From CAYRWR01 sp964428015 (lineage in GTDB: Bacteria; Spirochaetota; Brevinematia; Brevinematales; CAYRWR01): DNA of 64,000 nt. The position numbers and the translations under genes are program-made. The stretch lies in the NCBI GenBank assembly GCA_964428015.1, contig CAYRWR010000018.1, positions 1 through 64,000 of the forward strand, given 5' to 3'. Each line of letters begins with the position of its first letter. Within the stretch, counting starts at the first letter, position 1. The notes below the pieces were generated by a model. The model saw only the letters and a program-made list of their open reading frames with translations. It made no database searches and was not told the origin of the DNA. Below, in pieces: positions 26,217 through 35,211 of this stretch.

Positions 26217-28166
26217 TTATACTGCCTGGTCCATCAGCTTCACCATCAGCTGGTTAAAGCGGACGGGGTCGGGCAGTTCACTGCCCTCAGCCAGAATGGC
26301 GTAACCATATAGTAATTCCGCGTATTCACCGATCTGGGGATCTTTTTTATCCTGATCGAAGCGTGACTGAAGTTTGGTGATGATACTATGGTTGGGATTC
26401 AGCTCCAGGACTCTCTTACTACCGGGGACATTAGCGCCCATATTGGCTGCTTTCAGGATACGTTCCATGTGGGCTGACATCTGACCTTCATCCCCTACTA
26501 CACAGGCTGGTGCACTGACCAGGCGGCTGGAGAGGCGGACTTCTTTGATCTGGTCTTTGAGTTTATCCTGGAGAGCTTCCAGCAGACCTTTAAAGGTCTG
26601 TTCTTTTTCCTTGAGATCCAATTCTTTTTTGGTCTTTTCTTCTTCACTGCCCAGGTCGATCTTGCCCTGGCTGACATTGTGCAGCTTTTTGCCCTGGAAT
26701 TCAGGGATGGCTCCTATGACCAGCTCATCGATAGGGTCTGTGAGGAGCAGCACTTCGATGTCTTTGGCTTTGAAGGCTTCCAGCTGGGGTGAATTTTCCA
26801 GCAGACTGCGGCTCTCCCCGGTGATGTAGTAGACCGTTTCCTGGTCTTTTTTCATCCTCTTAATGTACTCAGCCAGGTCGGTGAGCTTGCTCTCATGGGC
26901 TGTACTCTGGAAGAGGAGCAGTTCGGTGATCTTATCTTTATTTTCAAAGTCGGAACTGACCCCTTCTTTGAGGGCATTGCCGAAATTACTCCAGAATTCC
27001 AGATATTTCTTATTATCTTTTTCTTTCATCTCGGCTAAAGTGGAAAGTACTTTTTTAGAGATGTTTTTACGCATGACCTGGATCTTGCGGTCTTCCTGAA
27101 GCATTTCCCTGCTGAGATTGAGAGGCAGATCCGATGACTCCACTACCCCTTTTACAAAGCGCAGGTACTGGGGCAGGAGGTCTTCAAAATGCTCTTCAAT
27201 AAGAACACGGCGCACATAGAGCTGTAGACCGGACTTGTAGCCCTGATAATACAGGTCAAAAGGCGCTTTGGAAGGCAGATACAGCAGGGCGGTATATTCC
27301 AGGGTACCTTCCGCTTTAAACGGGATATGCTTGAGAGGGTCATTCCAGTCGTGAGAAATATGGCGATAGAATTCCTGATACTCTTTATCCTTGACCTGAT
27401 TAGCGGGACGGGTCCAGATAGGCTGCATAGAGTTCAGAGTACGGTCTTTGATCTCCGTAGTAGTTTTCCCGCCTTCTACTTCTTTACCGTCTTTGTCGGT
27501 CTCTTTTTTGGTGATTTCTTCGCGCAGTACAATGGGATAACTGATGAAATCAGAATATTTTTTTACCACATTTTCGATCTGGTAATAGGCGGTATAGTCC
27601 TGCAGGCCGTCTTCGGTATCCGCCGGTTTGAGATGGAGGGTGATCGTAGTACCGTTTTCGGGCTTTTCCGCGTCGGCGATACTGTACTCGCCTTTGCCTT
27701 CACTTTCCCACATGGTGGCACTGTTCTCTCCGGCTTTGCGGGTCAACAGGGTGACTTTGTCCGCCACCATGAATACGGAATAGAAACCCACTCCGAACTG
27801 ACCGATGAGGTCCAGATTGTTTTTATCCTTTTTTTCCTTCATCTGCTGGAGCAGTTCACGGGTACCGGATTTGGCAATGGTACCGATATTCTCGATCACT
27901 TCCTGGCGGCTCATCCCGATACCGTTATCTTTGATGATGAGCTGACGGGAATCTTTATTGACTTCCAGACGGATTTCCAGCTGTTCTCCCTTCTTCAGGA
28001 ATTTCGGGTCTTTGATAGCAGCCAGACGGAGCTTGTCCAGAGCGTCAGAGGCATTGGAAATAAGTTCGCGGAGAAATATCTCCTTGTTGGAATAGACTGA
28101 ATGAATCATAAGCTCCAAAAGCTGCCTGGATTCAGCCTGGAACTGTAAAGTTTCCGTGGTAGACAT
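26217..28166 (-). CDS. htpG: Hsp90-family chaperone HtpG
   Basis: The 649-residue chaperone carries the GHKL ATPase domain: ELISNASDALDKLR with the Asn/Asp of the ATP site, DNGIGM, and the GQFGVGFYSVFM lid region. The middle domain has the catalytic Arg region (LNLSREMLQ), and a C-terminal dimer domain follows. Length is usual for bacterial HtpG. It folds and stabilises client proteins during stress. No CIRCE or HrcA box is seen in the leader, so regulation is by the sigma-70-type promoter or unseen factors. Confidence 0.97.
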   Translation of the reverse strand: MSTTETLQFQAESRQLLELMIHSVYSNKEIFLRELISNASDALDKLRLAAIKDPKFLKKGEQLEIRLEVNKDSRQLIIKDNGIGMSRQEVIENIGTIAKSGTRELLQQMKEKKDKNNLDLIGQFGVGFYSVFMVADKVTLLTRKAGENSATMWESEGKGEYSIADAEKPENGTTITLHLKPADTEDGLQDYTAYYQIENVVKKYSDFISYPIVLREEITKKETDKDGKEVEGGKTTTEIKDRTLNSMQPIWTRPANQVKDKEYQEFYRHISHDWNDPLKHIPFKAEGTLEYTALLYLPSKAPFDLYYQGYKSGLQLYVRRVLIEEHFEDLLPQYLRFVKGVVESSDLPLNLSREMLQEDRKIQVMRKNISKKVLSTLAEMKEKDNKKYLEFWSNFGNALKEGVSSDFENKDKITELLLFQSTAHESKLTDLAEYIKRMKKDQETVYYITGESRSLLENSPQLEAFKAKDIEVLLLTDPIDELVIGAIPEFQGKKLHNVSQGKIDLGSEEEKTKKELDLKEKEQTFKGLLEALQDKLKDQIKEVRLSSRLVSAPACVVGDEGQMSAHMERILKAANMGANVPGSKRVLELNPNHSIITKLQSRFDQDKKDPQIGEYAELLYGYAILAEGSELPDPVRFNQLMVKLMDQAV

Positions 28167-28205
28167 GGTATTCTCCTCACCTTTTACGTGTAGTTTTTTG
28201 TGCTA

Positions 28206-28235
28206 AATATAGTCATTCCATCAGGATACCGTCAA
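28206..28235 (-). promoter_or_regulatory. Promoter of htpG
   Basis: On the minus strand TTGACG (28235-28230) and TATATT (28211-28206) are 18 bp apart, about 40 bp before the htpG ATG. Confidence 0.5.
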
Positions 28236-28306
28236 GTCAATCAGCCCGGAAATAAAATTTGCTGAATGAATAAAAAAGTAATAAATTAATAAAATAAGGA
28301 GGAGAC

Positions 28307-28792
28307 GTGAAACATAATGCATTACCACTCATTCTACTAGGCATATTATCGGCCACATCCTGCGCTGTACCCTTCAGCGTGGATTCTGACTCAGTAAGCC
28401 TGGTACTGCCCAATACCTACGGCATCTACGTGGAAAATGGCATCTCTGTCCCGGCCGAAGCTAAAAAAAGCGGAGTGTCTTTTTCTGAAGTCACGCTGTA
28501 CTATACAGTGACTAAAACAGACCCCTTTGCCGCGGATGTCTCCCTGTATGTATCCCCAGTACAAACAGTGGACAATACCCTAAGCAGTAACGACGAAAAG
28601 ATACTGGATGTACACCTGCCCCTGGATCAGAACAGTGTTTCCGGTACCACTACTTCCAGCAACATCCTGAACACCCTGAACTCAGGTTTTGACCAGATCG
28701 TGGTGGGGGCTAAAAATTTTAGTCTCTCCCCCCTTTCCAGTATAACCGTCGACGTTACGATTCATCTGCAGGGAGATTACGCGCTGTTTTGA
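28307..28792 (+). CDS. Predicted lipoprotein, unknown function
   Basis: The 161-residue product starts with GTG after AAGGAGGAGAC and has a lipobox ATSC (Cys at 19). The mature part is beta-rich and polar, with alternating Val/Ser/Thr strands and no Cys, suggesting a single immunoglobulin-like or jelly-roll domain. No family is recognised. It is divergent from htpG. Confidence 0.8.
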   Translation: MKHNALPLILLGILSATSCAVPFSVDSDSVSLVLPNTYGIYVENGISVPAEAKKSGVSFSEVTLYYTVTKTDPFAADVSLYVSPVQTVDNTLSSNDEKILDVHLPLDQNSVSGTTTSSNILNTLNSGFDQIVVGAKNFSLSPLSSITVDVTIHLQGDYALF

Positions 28793-28929
28793 CAGGTCAT
28801 CTCTCTAGTTTCTCAGTACAGCTTATAATAGATCAAGGGTAGATACTTACCTCTGAATTTATAGAAATTTCTCAGGATTTGAGTTAATATATTTGACTTG
28901 TATCTTCTATTAATAACAAGGAGTATTTT

Positions 28930-30771
28930 ATGAACAAGATACCTTTACGCAGTACCACTTCTACCGCGGGTCGCAATATGGCAGGAGCCCGGGCCCTGTG
29001 GCGGGCTAATGGCGTACAGAACGAACAGTTCGGTAAGCCTATTATCGCCATCGCCAACTCCTTCACCCAGTTTGTACCGGGGCATGTCCATCTGCAGAAT
29101 GTAGGCCAGCAGGTCAAAAAGATCATCGAATCCAGAGGCTGTTTTGCCGCGGAATTCAATACTATTGCCATAGATGACGGGATTGCCATGGGACACGGCG
29201 GTATGCTCTACTCCCTGCCCAGCCGTGAGATCATCGCCGATTCCGTAGAATACATGGTAAATGCCCACCAGGCTGACGCTCTGGTGTGTATCTCCAACTG
29301 CGACAAGATCACTCCGGGTATGCTCATGGCTGCCATGCGCCTCAATATACCTACGATATTTGTTTCCGGTGGCCCCATGGAAGCGGGTATAGCCGGAGAT
29401 AAAAAGCTGGACCTGATTGATGCCATGGTGATGGCGGCTGACCCTGAAGTCTCAGATAGTGAACTGGCCGTGATTGAAGAAAACGCCTGCCCCACCTGCG
29501 GATCCTGTTCGGGCATGTTTACCGCGAATTCCATGAATTGTCTCAATGAAGCTCTGGGCCTGGCCCTGCCCGGCAACGGTACTGTGGTAGCCACACACCA
29601 GAACCGCTGGAAGCTCTTTGAAAAAGCTGCTCACCGCATCGTGGACCTGGCTGAGATGTACTACAGAGACGGTAATAAAGATGTCCTGCCCCGCAGCATC
29701 GCCACCAAGGCTGCTTTTATGAACTCCATCTCTCTGGATATCGCCATGGGCGGTTCGACCAATACGGTCCTGCACCTGCTGGCCATCGCCCGCGAAGCAG
29801 AGGTGGATTTTACCATGGACGACATTGACCACCAGAGCCGCAAGGTGCCCTGTATCTGTAAAGTGGCCCCCAATACCCAAAAGTACCACATCGAAGACGT
29901 GAACCGGGCCGGCGGTATCATGGGCATCCTGGCCGAGCTGGACCGTGCCGGCATCCTGGATACCACCGTGAAACGTGTCGACTCCCCCAGCCTGGCCCAT
30001 ACCCTCAAGGAATTTGACCTGGCGGGATCGCCCACTGAAGAAGCGATCGCGCTGTATAAATCCGCTCCCGGTTTCAAGGGACGCAATCTGTTTTTTGCCA
30101 GCCAGTCCAATACCTATAAAGAACTGGATCTGGACCGTAAAGAAGGTTGTATCCGTAGTGTAAAAGACGCCTACTATCCCGATGGGGGACTGGGTGTCCT
30201 GTTCGGGAATATCGCTCCCGACGGCTGTATCGTCAAGACTGCCGGCGTGGATGAGAGCAACTTCCATTTTGAAGGACGTGCCCGGGTATTTTACAGCCAG
30301 GAGGCCTCAGTGGACGCCATCCTGGGGGATAAAATCGTAGCCGGAGATGTGGTCATCATCCGCTATGAAGGCCCCAAAGGCGGCCCCGGTATGCAGGAAA
30401 TGCTGTACCCCACTTCCTACCTCAAGTCTAAAAAGCTGGGTAAACTGTGCGCCCTTATTACTGACGGACGCTTCTCGGGCGGTACCTCGGGACTGTCCAT
30501 CGGACATGTCTCTCCGGAGGCGGCAGCAGGCGGCCCTATTGCCCTGATAGAAGAAGGCGACAAGATCATCATCGACATTCCCAAACGCAGCATCAATGTG
30601 GATGTATCAGAGGCCGTACTGGCGGAACGCCGTAAGAAAGAAGAAGCTCACGGCAAAGAAGCCTTTAAACCCCGCGGACGAAAGCGTGAAGTGACCCGGG
30701 CCCTCAAAGCCTACGCCCTGTTCGCGGAATCGGCTGACAAAGGCGCGGTGAGAAGACTGCCGGGAGAGTAG
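28930..30771 (+). CDS. ilvD: Dihydroxy-acid dehydratase
   Basis: The 613-residue enzyme catalyses the third common step of valine, isoleucine and leucine synthesis, dehydrating dihydroxy acids with an Fe-S cluster. The cluster cysteines are visible in CISNCDKITPGML and CPTCGSCSGMFTANS. The family's C-terminal DGRFSGGTSGLSIGHVSPEA is intact. The ATG follows AAGGAG. Other ilv/leu genes are not in the window. Its last 35 codons are duplicated 1.5 kb downstream. Confidence 0.97.
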   Translation: MNKIPLRSTTSTAGRNMAGARALWRANGVQNEQFGKPIIAIANSFTQFVPGHVHLQNVGQQVKKIIESRGCFAAEFNTIAIDDGIAMGHGGMLYSLPSREIIADSVEYMVNAHQADALVCISNCDKITPGMLMAAMRLNIPTIFVSGGPMEAGIAGDKKLDLIDAMVMAADPEVSDSELAVIEENACPTCGSCSGMFTANSMNCLNEALGLALPGNGTVVATHQNRWKLFEKAAHRIVDLAEMYYRDGNKDVLPRSIATKAAFMNSISLDIAMGGSTNTVLHLLAIAREAEVDFTMDDIDHQSRKVPCICKVAPNTQKYHIEDVNRAGGIMGILAELDRAGILDTTVKRVDSPSLAHTLKEFDLAGSPTEEAIALYKSAPGFKGRNLFFASQSNTYKELDLDRKEGCIRSVKDAYYPDGGLGVLFGNIAPDGCIVKTAGVDESNFHFEGRARVFYSQEASVDAILGDKIVAGDVVIIRYEGPKGGPGMQEMLYPTSYLKSKKLGKLCALITDGRFSGGTSGLSIGHVSPEAAAGGPIALIEEGDKIIIDIPKRSINVDVSEAVLAERRKKEEAHGKEAFKPRGRKREVTRALKAYALFAESADKGAVRRLPGE

Positions 30772-30796
30772 ATAATAAGTTATGATATATCAAGAG

Positions 30797-30826
30797 GGGC
30801 TGCCGTTGGGCAGCCCTGTTTTTTTT
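30797..30826 (+). terminator. Rho-independent terminator of ilvD
   Basis: An 8-bp stem GGGCTGCC/GGCAGCCC with a 4-nt loop is followed by TG and eight T, 25 bp after the ilvD stop. Confidence 0.92.
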
Positions 30827-30841
30827 AATTAAAGCCTTAGT

Positions 30842-32056
30842 TTAAACCATCCAGGCGGGAACATAAGTATTCTCTGTATCTGCCGGTATTAAATCATTGC
30901 ACATACATATCACATTTCCAGGACCTAATTTCAAGCCACTGGTACTGAGCAGATTAAAATTTCTATAATCTTTTTTTCCTGGATTAGCCGTCATTTTTAT
31001 TTCAATGGGAAAAATAGTCCCATTCTCTTCCAATAACAAATCAATTTCTCTTTTTTCAGTATCCCGATAATAATACACAGGCGGCCTGCTTCCCGTGTTT
31101 AGATAAGATTTTATTATTTCAGTCACCACAAAATTTTCAAAAAAGGCTCCAGCCATAGAGGATATTTCCAGATTCTCCGCTGAATTCCAACGGCTGAGGT
31201 AAGCACAGAGCCCTGTATCCATAAAATACATTTTAGGTGTTTTTACAATCCTCTTTAGAATATTGCTGTAGTAAGGTTCCAATAAAAAAAGGATACCGGA
31301 ACTTACCAAAATTGAAATCCAGTGTTTTATGGTAGGGGCACTCACACCAACATCCTTAGCTAAATCTGAGTAATTCAACATCTGACTGGTCCTCACGGCA
31401 CAGGCCTGCATAAACCGGATAAAGGACATTTCATCTCCTACCTGGGCCAAATCCCGTATGTCTCTTTGTAAATAGGTAGAAACATAGGAACTATAATAGC
31501 GGGTAACCTCCTGGGGGGTTTCATACAAGGCAGGCATAGAGCCTTTGATGATATGTTCATATATCTCTCTTAGACTTAGCCGGGAAGAATTTGCCATTCG
31601 GGATAGGAGAAAGGCTGCCGAAGTCTGCCAGGGTTCCGCCTTTTTTCCTGAAATCTCCCTGAGAGACAGCCCTGACATCTGAATGACCCCCACTCTGCCT
31701 GCCAGGCTTTCACTGACATTATTCATAAGATGAAACATCTGCGACCCGGTCAACCAATACTGCCCCTTGTTTTTATTCCGGTCAACCTGTATTTTTATGT
31801 AGGGAAGCAGATTAGGAGCATATTGTATTTCATCAATAATCAAAGGAGGCAGGTATCTTTGAAAAAACAGGCCGGGCTCATTTACCGCTAATTCCCTGAT
31901 CAGAGGGTCATCCAAAGTGACGTAGTTTCTTTCTTTTTCCTGAATTTTCTGCAGTAAAGTTGTCTTTCCTACCTGACGGGGACCGGTAAGGAGAATTACC
32001 GGAAAAACCTTAGACATATCCAGGATAACTGACTGCAACTGCCTTTCTATATACAT
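30842..32056 (-). CDS. DUF4143-type AAA ATPase
   Basis: The 404-residue protein is of the COG1373 type: Walker A GPRQVGKTT (25-33), Walker B PLIIDEIQYAP, a winged-helix stretch (DLAKDVGVSAPTIKHWISIL) and the C-terminal DUF4143 domain. The latter ends with a PD-(D/E)xK-like core (EIDLLLEENGTIFPIEIK). These proteins are widespread, often strain-specific and of unknown function. The gene is bracketed by the true ilvD end and a diverged copy of it, so this locus has been inserted or exchanged. The ATG follows GAGG. Confidence 0.9.
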   Translation of the reverse strand: MYIERQLQSVILDMSKVFPVILLTGPRQVGKTTLLQKIQEKERNYVTLDDPLIRELAVNEPGLFFQRYLPPLIIDEIQYAPNLLPYIKIQVDRNKNKGQYWLTGSQMFHLMNNVSESLAGRVGVIQMSGLSLREISGKKAEPWQTSAAFLLSRMANSSRLSLREIYEHIIKGSMPALYETPQEVTRYYSSYVSTYLQRDIRDLAQVGDEMSFIRFMQACAVRTSQMLNYSDLAKDVGVSAPTIKHWISILVSSGILFLLEPYYSNILKRIVKTPKMYFMDTGLCAYLSRWNSAENLEISSMAGAFFENFVVTEIIKSYLNTGSRPPVYYYRDTEKREIDLLLEENGTIFPIEIKMTANPGKKDYRNFNLLSTSGLKLGPGNVICMCNDLIPADTENTYVPAWMV

Positions 32057-32178
32057 TAAAATAACCTCGTAAAATATAAATTATAACTTTAGATTATACG
32101 ACACTGAGAAAAAATGCAAGTAAAGCCAAGTCCGGTATAAAACCATTGGATGTAAATTTCAGGAGACAGAACCTCATA

Positions 32179-32283
32179 AAACCCCGCGGACGTAAGCGTG
32201 AAGTGACCCGGGCCCTCAAGGCCTACGCCCTCTTCGCCGAATCGGCTGATAAGGGCGCGGTGAGAAGACTGCCGGGAGAGTAA
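32179..32283 (+). pseudogene. Second copy of the ilvD 3' end (35 codons with stop)
   Basis: The 105 bp align without gaps to 30667-30771, the last 34 sense codons and the stop of ilvD. Seven positions differ: six third-codon sense changes, all silent, and TAG against TAA. The similarity stops abruptly at both edges. It has no start and no ribosome binding site. Because all differences are silent, this copy comes from an ilvD allele that was under selection and diverged elsewhere, not from a simple tandem duplication. Confidence 0.93.
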
Positions 32284-32362
32284 CAATCAAGGTAATAATT
32301 TTTCATGAACAGATGTCTTTTTCTAATCAATATAAAAGCAAATATTACTTTTCGGTAGAAGA

Positions 32363-32557
32363 TCAGGACTGCAGCTTGATACGGGTGATATTCTCGGCTA
32401 CTTTGGGCAGCGCCTTCATGGCTTCTATATAGAGACAGCGGGCTCCCAGCATCTCATTCACAAAAAAACTGCAGTCCAGATTGGCTGTGGTGTCAGGCTC
32501 CGGGCTCAGTGGGTCGCAAAGACTCCCGTTAAGCGGGCATTTTTTGGTGGTAGCCAT
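32363..32557 (-). CDS. Small Cys-containing protein
   Basis: The 64-residue product (MATTKKCPLNGSLCDP at its start) has four cysteines at about 7, 14, 28 and 39. That pattern could hold a metal or a small Fe-S cluster. The ATG at 32557 follows GGGGAG; the open frame extends 23 codons upstream without a start signal. Function unknown. It recalls the other small Cys protein at 39.6 kb only in general character. Confidence 0.65.
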   Translation of the reverse strand: MATTKKCPLNGSLCDPLSPEPDTTANLDCSFFVNEMLGARCLYIEAMKALPKVAENITRIKLQS

Positions 32558-32772
32558 CTTATTTAACTCCCCTTTCGATTTATTTTGATTCATGATTTTC
32601 ATTACATTTTGTCTGAATGTCAACATTTAGGAAAAGTTGAACTTAGGTGCCAGAAACATTCTACTTAACTATCTTTTAAGTATGAATTTAGATTTAAGCA
32701 TCTGTTCAAAATTTTGCGTTTGATACTCTTTTAATATAAACTAAGTTATTCCATTGTAAATGGAGAAGAATT

Positions 32773-34830
32773 TTGAAATCCCTGGAAAAAATTATCTCGG
32801 TCGATCAGGAAAAATGTGTTAATTGCCATAAATGCATCTCCGTCTGCCCTGTCAAGTACTGCAATGACGGCTCCGGCGATCATGTCGAAGTAAATAAAGA
32901 CATGTGCATAGCCTGTGGTCAGTGTCTGCCGGCCTGTACCCATGATGCTCGCACCTACCTGGATGATACCGATATATTCCTGGAAAATCTGCGCCGGAAA
33001 CAGCCCATGATTGCAATAGTAGCGCCCTCCATAGCGGCTAATTTCCCCGGGAAATATCTGCAGTTCAACAGCTGGCTCAAATCTCTGGGTATCAAAGCGG
33101 TGTTTGACGTGAGCTTTGGCGCGGAGCTGACTATCAAGAGCTACCTGACCCACCTCAAACAAAACAATCCCTCTCTGATCATCTCCCAGCCCTGTCCGGC
33201 TATCGTGACCTATATCGAATTGTATAAACCGGAACTGTTGAAATACCTGGCTCCCGCGGACAGCCCCATGATGCATACCATGAAAATGGTCAGGGAATAT
33301 TACCCTCAATACCGGAATCATAAGATGGCGGTGATCTCCCCCTGTATCGCCAAAAAAAGAGAATTTATGGAAGTGGGCATAGGCGACTATAATGTGACCA
33401 TGTCCCGCCTGCAGGATTATATGGATGAACAGCATGTGGATCTGAATAAATACCCTGCAAATGAATTTGACAATGACCCCGCGGAAAGAGCTGTGTTGTT
33501 TTCCACGCCGGGGGGGTTGCTGCGTACCGCGGAAAGAGACGCTAAGAGTATCTCACGGGTCACCCGTAAGATCGAAGGACCGGAAATCATCTATGAATAT
33601 CTGGAAGAATTGCCGGCACAGATCAGTAAAGGCTACCACCCCGCCCTGATCGACTGCCTCAACTGTCACAAGGGCTGTAACGGAGGTACCGGTACCCGGG
33701 GTAAAGACCTGCACCAGGATGAACTGGAACACCATGTGGAACAGCGTAACCTGGATGTGCAGCGCCGCTATAAGACCACTGACGCCAAACCAGGCCGCAT
33801 TCGCCGGGTGCAGACCATTATCAATAAATACTGGAAACCGGGTCTGTATAACCGGGCATATACTGAACGTTCAGACAATGATACCAAAAAAATACCCGAC
33901 CAGGCTCAGTTTCAGTCCCTATACCAGTCTATGTCCAAAGTCAAAGAAGAAGATCACAAAAACTGCGCCAGCTGCGGCTATAATTCCTGTGAAAGTATGG
34001 CTATCGCCATCCATAACGGACTCAACAAGACTGAAAACTGTTATTTTTATATTGAAACTAAAAATAACCAGACCCTGGAACAGAAAACCAGCATCATGGC
34101 GGGTATAGAGCTGGAGATTCGCCAGATAGGCCAGGCTCTGGTTAATATAGAAGCGACCAGCCGACAGCTGGTGGCCCTGACCCATGACCAGATGGCCATG
34201 GTATCCCAGACCTCCCAGGCCCTGCAGACCGAAGCAGGCTATATAGAGGGGTTAGTCACCAAGATGAAAGAAAGTGCTACCGTTAAGCTGGTAGAGCTGA
34301 CTCAGATCGGAGGGACCCACATCGAAAACCTGAACCAGACTATGAAAGACATAGGCGGGCTGGCTCATCGCATGAAAGAAATCATCATCACCATTGATGA
34401 GATTTCCAATAAGACCAATATCCTGTCCATCAATGCATCCATACAGTCAGCTCATGCCGGTGAATTCGGCAAGCCCTTTTCCGTGGTGGCCCATGAGATC
34501 AAGAATTTGGCCTCCAATACCGCCAATCACGTGGAAGAGATCTCCCGGTTTATCACCACTACCAACCAGAAACTTAACGAAGCCTCCACTCTCAGTAAAG
34601 AAGGTGGGGACTCCTTTAAAAATATCGCCGGTGAAGTAAAGTACGTGGATGACTACTTCCATGAAGTAGAGGATAGTATGGGTCACATGTCGGAAAATTC
34701 CCGGTCCATCTACCAGGCACAGGATGAGCTCAACCGTATCTCTCAGCAGGTGCTGCAGCAGTCCCAGGCTGTAGAGCAGGCAGTGAGCAGTATCAAGGAA
34801 TCCCTGCATCACCTCAAGATACTGTCCTGA
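32773..34830 (+). CDS. Ferredoxin / [FeFe]-hydrogenase-like / MCP fusion sensor
   Basis: The 685-residue soluble protein has three parts. Two [4Fe-4S] ferredoxin motifs lie at C15-C25 and C45-C55. A [FeFe]-hydrogenase large-subunit-like domain (75-310) keeps the four cluster-ligand cysteines: C141 (SQPCP), C191 (SPCIAKK) and C298-x3-C302 (CHKGC). An extra four-Cys motif (C398, C401, C406, C423) precedes a chemoreceptor-type signalling helix bundle (430-685) whose tip reads ILSINASIQSAHAGEFGKPF. The proton-relay Cys of the canonical TSCCP is Pro here, so catalysis is doubtful and a sensory role is likely. The start is TTG with GGAGAAG upstream; the first ATG would cut the ferredoxin part. It could signal redox or H2 to the chemotaxis kinase. 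Confidence 0.9.
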   Translation: MKSLEKIISVDQEKCVNCHKCISVCPVKYCNDGSGDHVEVNKDMCIACGQCLPACTHDARTYLDDTDIFLENLRRKQPMIAIVAPSIAANFPGKYLQFNSWLKSLGIKAVFDVSFGAELTIKSYLTHLKQNNPSLIISQPCPAIVTYIELYKPELLKYLAPADSPMMHTMKMVREYYPQYRNHKMAVISPCIAKKREFMEVGIGDYNVTMSRLQDYMDEQHVDLNKYPANEFDNDPAERAVLFSTPGGLLRTAERDAKSISRVTRKIEGPEIIYEYLEELPAQISKGYHPALIDCLNCHKGCNGGTGTRGKDLHQDELEHHVEQRNLDVQRRYKTTDAKPGRIRRVQTIINKYWKPGLYNRAYTERSDNDTKKIPDQAQFQSLYQSMSKVKEEDHKNCASCGYNSCESMAIAIHNGLNKTENCYFYIETKNNQTLEQKTSIMAGIELEIRQIGQALVNIEATSRQLVALTHDQMAMVSQTSQALQTEAGYIEGLVTKMKESATVKLVELTQIGGTHIENLNQTMKDIGGLAHRMKEIIITIDEISNKTNILSINASIQSAHAGEFGKPFSVVAHEIKNLASNTANHVEEISRFITTTNQKLNEASTLSKEGGDSFKNIAGEVKYVDDYFHEVEDSMGHMSENSRSIYQAQDELNRISQQVLQQSQAVEQAVSSIKESLHHLKILS

Positions 34831-35150
34831 TTCCCTCATATCACCTGAGAAACTCATTTTTTTAAAAAGATAGTCTAGCGCAGACACCGGAGGTGTTAAT
34901 AAAAACGGCACCGCCGAAACGGTACGGCTTCGCCTATTTGTAGGTATAAAAGGAAACCGTCAATCTGCATGTCCCCGTGAGAAGGGACAACCGCAACAGG
35001 GGGCACACTGGTACCATACCCCTCTGCGTCGGAAGACGCCCCCACCCTGGCCATAGAGATGATACAGCAGGGGCTCAGACTGAATGTAGCGGCTGCAGTC
35101 CTCAGATTCTGAAAAATTACAGCCATTCTCCTTTCTCCCTTCCTCCTATC
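34831..35150. other. Intergenic region with clustered hairpins and a possible gene remnant
   Basis: Several short stems follow one another on the plus strand: ACACC/GGTGT (34884-34896), CGGC/GCCG (34906-34916), ACGGT/ACCGT (34919-34923 with 34956-34960) enclosing GGC/GCC, TGTCCC/GGGACA (34970-34989), and GCGTC-GGAA-GACGC (35026-35039). GCAGA at 34880 and TCTGC at 34964 could close the first group. I recognise no known riboswitch or RNA family. A stop-free frame at 34981-35112 (ending with TGA) reads plausibly (EDAPTLAIEMIQQGLRLNVA) but lacks a start. A 76-codon frame on the minus strand (35126-34896) has GGGAG upstream. The region is unresolved. Confidence 0.35.
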
Positions 35151-35153
35151 AAC

Positions 35154-35182
35154 TTGCCACTTTCCGCTTTACCCTTTATAAT
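35154..35182 (+). promoter_or_regulatory. Promoter of pyrB
   Basis: TTGCCA (35154-35159) and the perfect TATAAT (35177-35182) are 17 bp apart, 29 bp before the pyrB ATG. The hairpin region therefore lies upstream of the pyrB transcript. Confidence 0.75.
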
Positions 35183-35211
35183 TTCACAAGTTAAAATCAG
35201 GAGGGGAAACC

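Noticed and set aside
27327..28100. 257-codon open frame on the plus strand inside htpG
   Set aside because: It lies antisense to htpG, its translation is Phe/Asp-rich without any motif, and no ribosome binding site supports it.
28167..28306. CIRCE (HrcA) operator ahead of htpG
   Set aside because: The half-site TTAGCAC occurs once but the 9-bp-spaced inverted GTGCTAA partner does not; htpG is often outside the HrcA regulon.
34969..35112. Possible UGA readthrough (selenoprotein-like) frame starting ATG TCC CCG TGA
   Set aside because: No ribosome binding site at a proper distance, no recognised SECIS element, and no selenocysteine genes in the window; a remnant or chance frame is simpler.
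34896..35126. 76-codon minus-strand frame with a GGGAG upstream
   Set aside because: The translation is compositionally odd with no recognisable motif, and the overlapping plus-strand hairpins and frame are at least as good; kept only as a note in the region entry.
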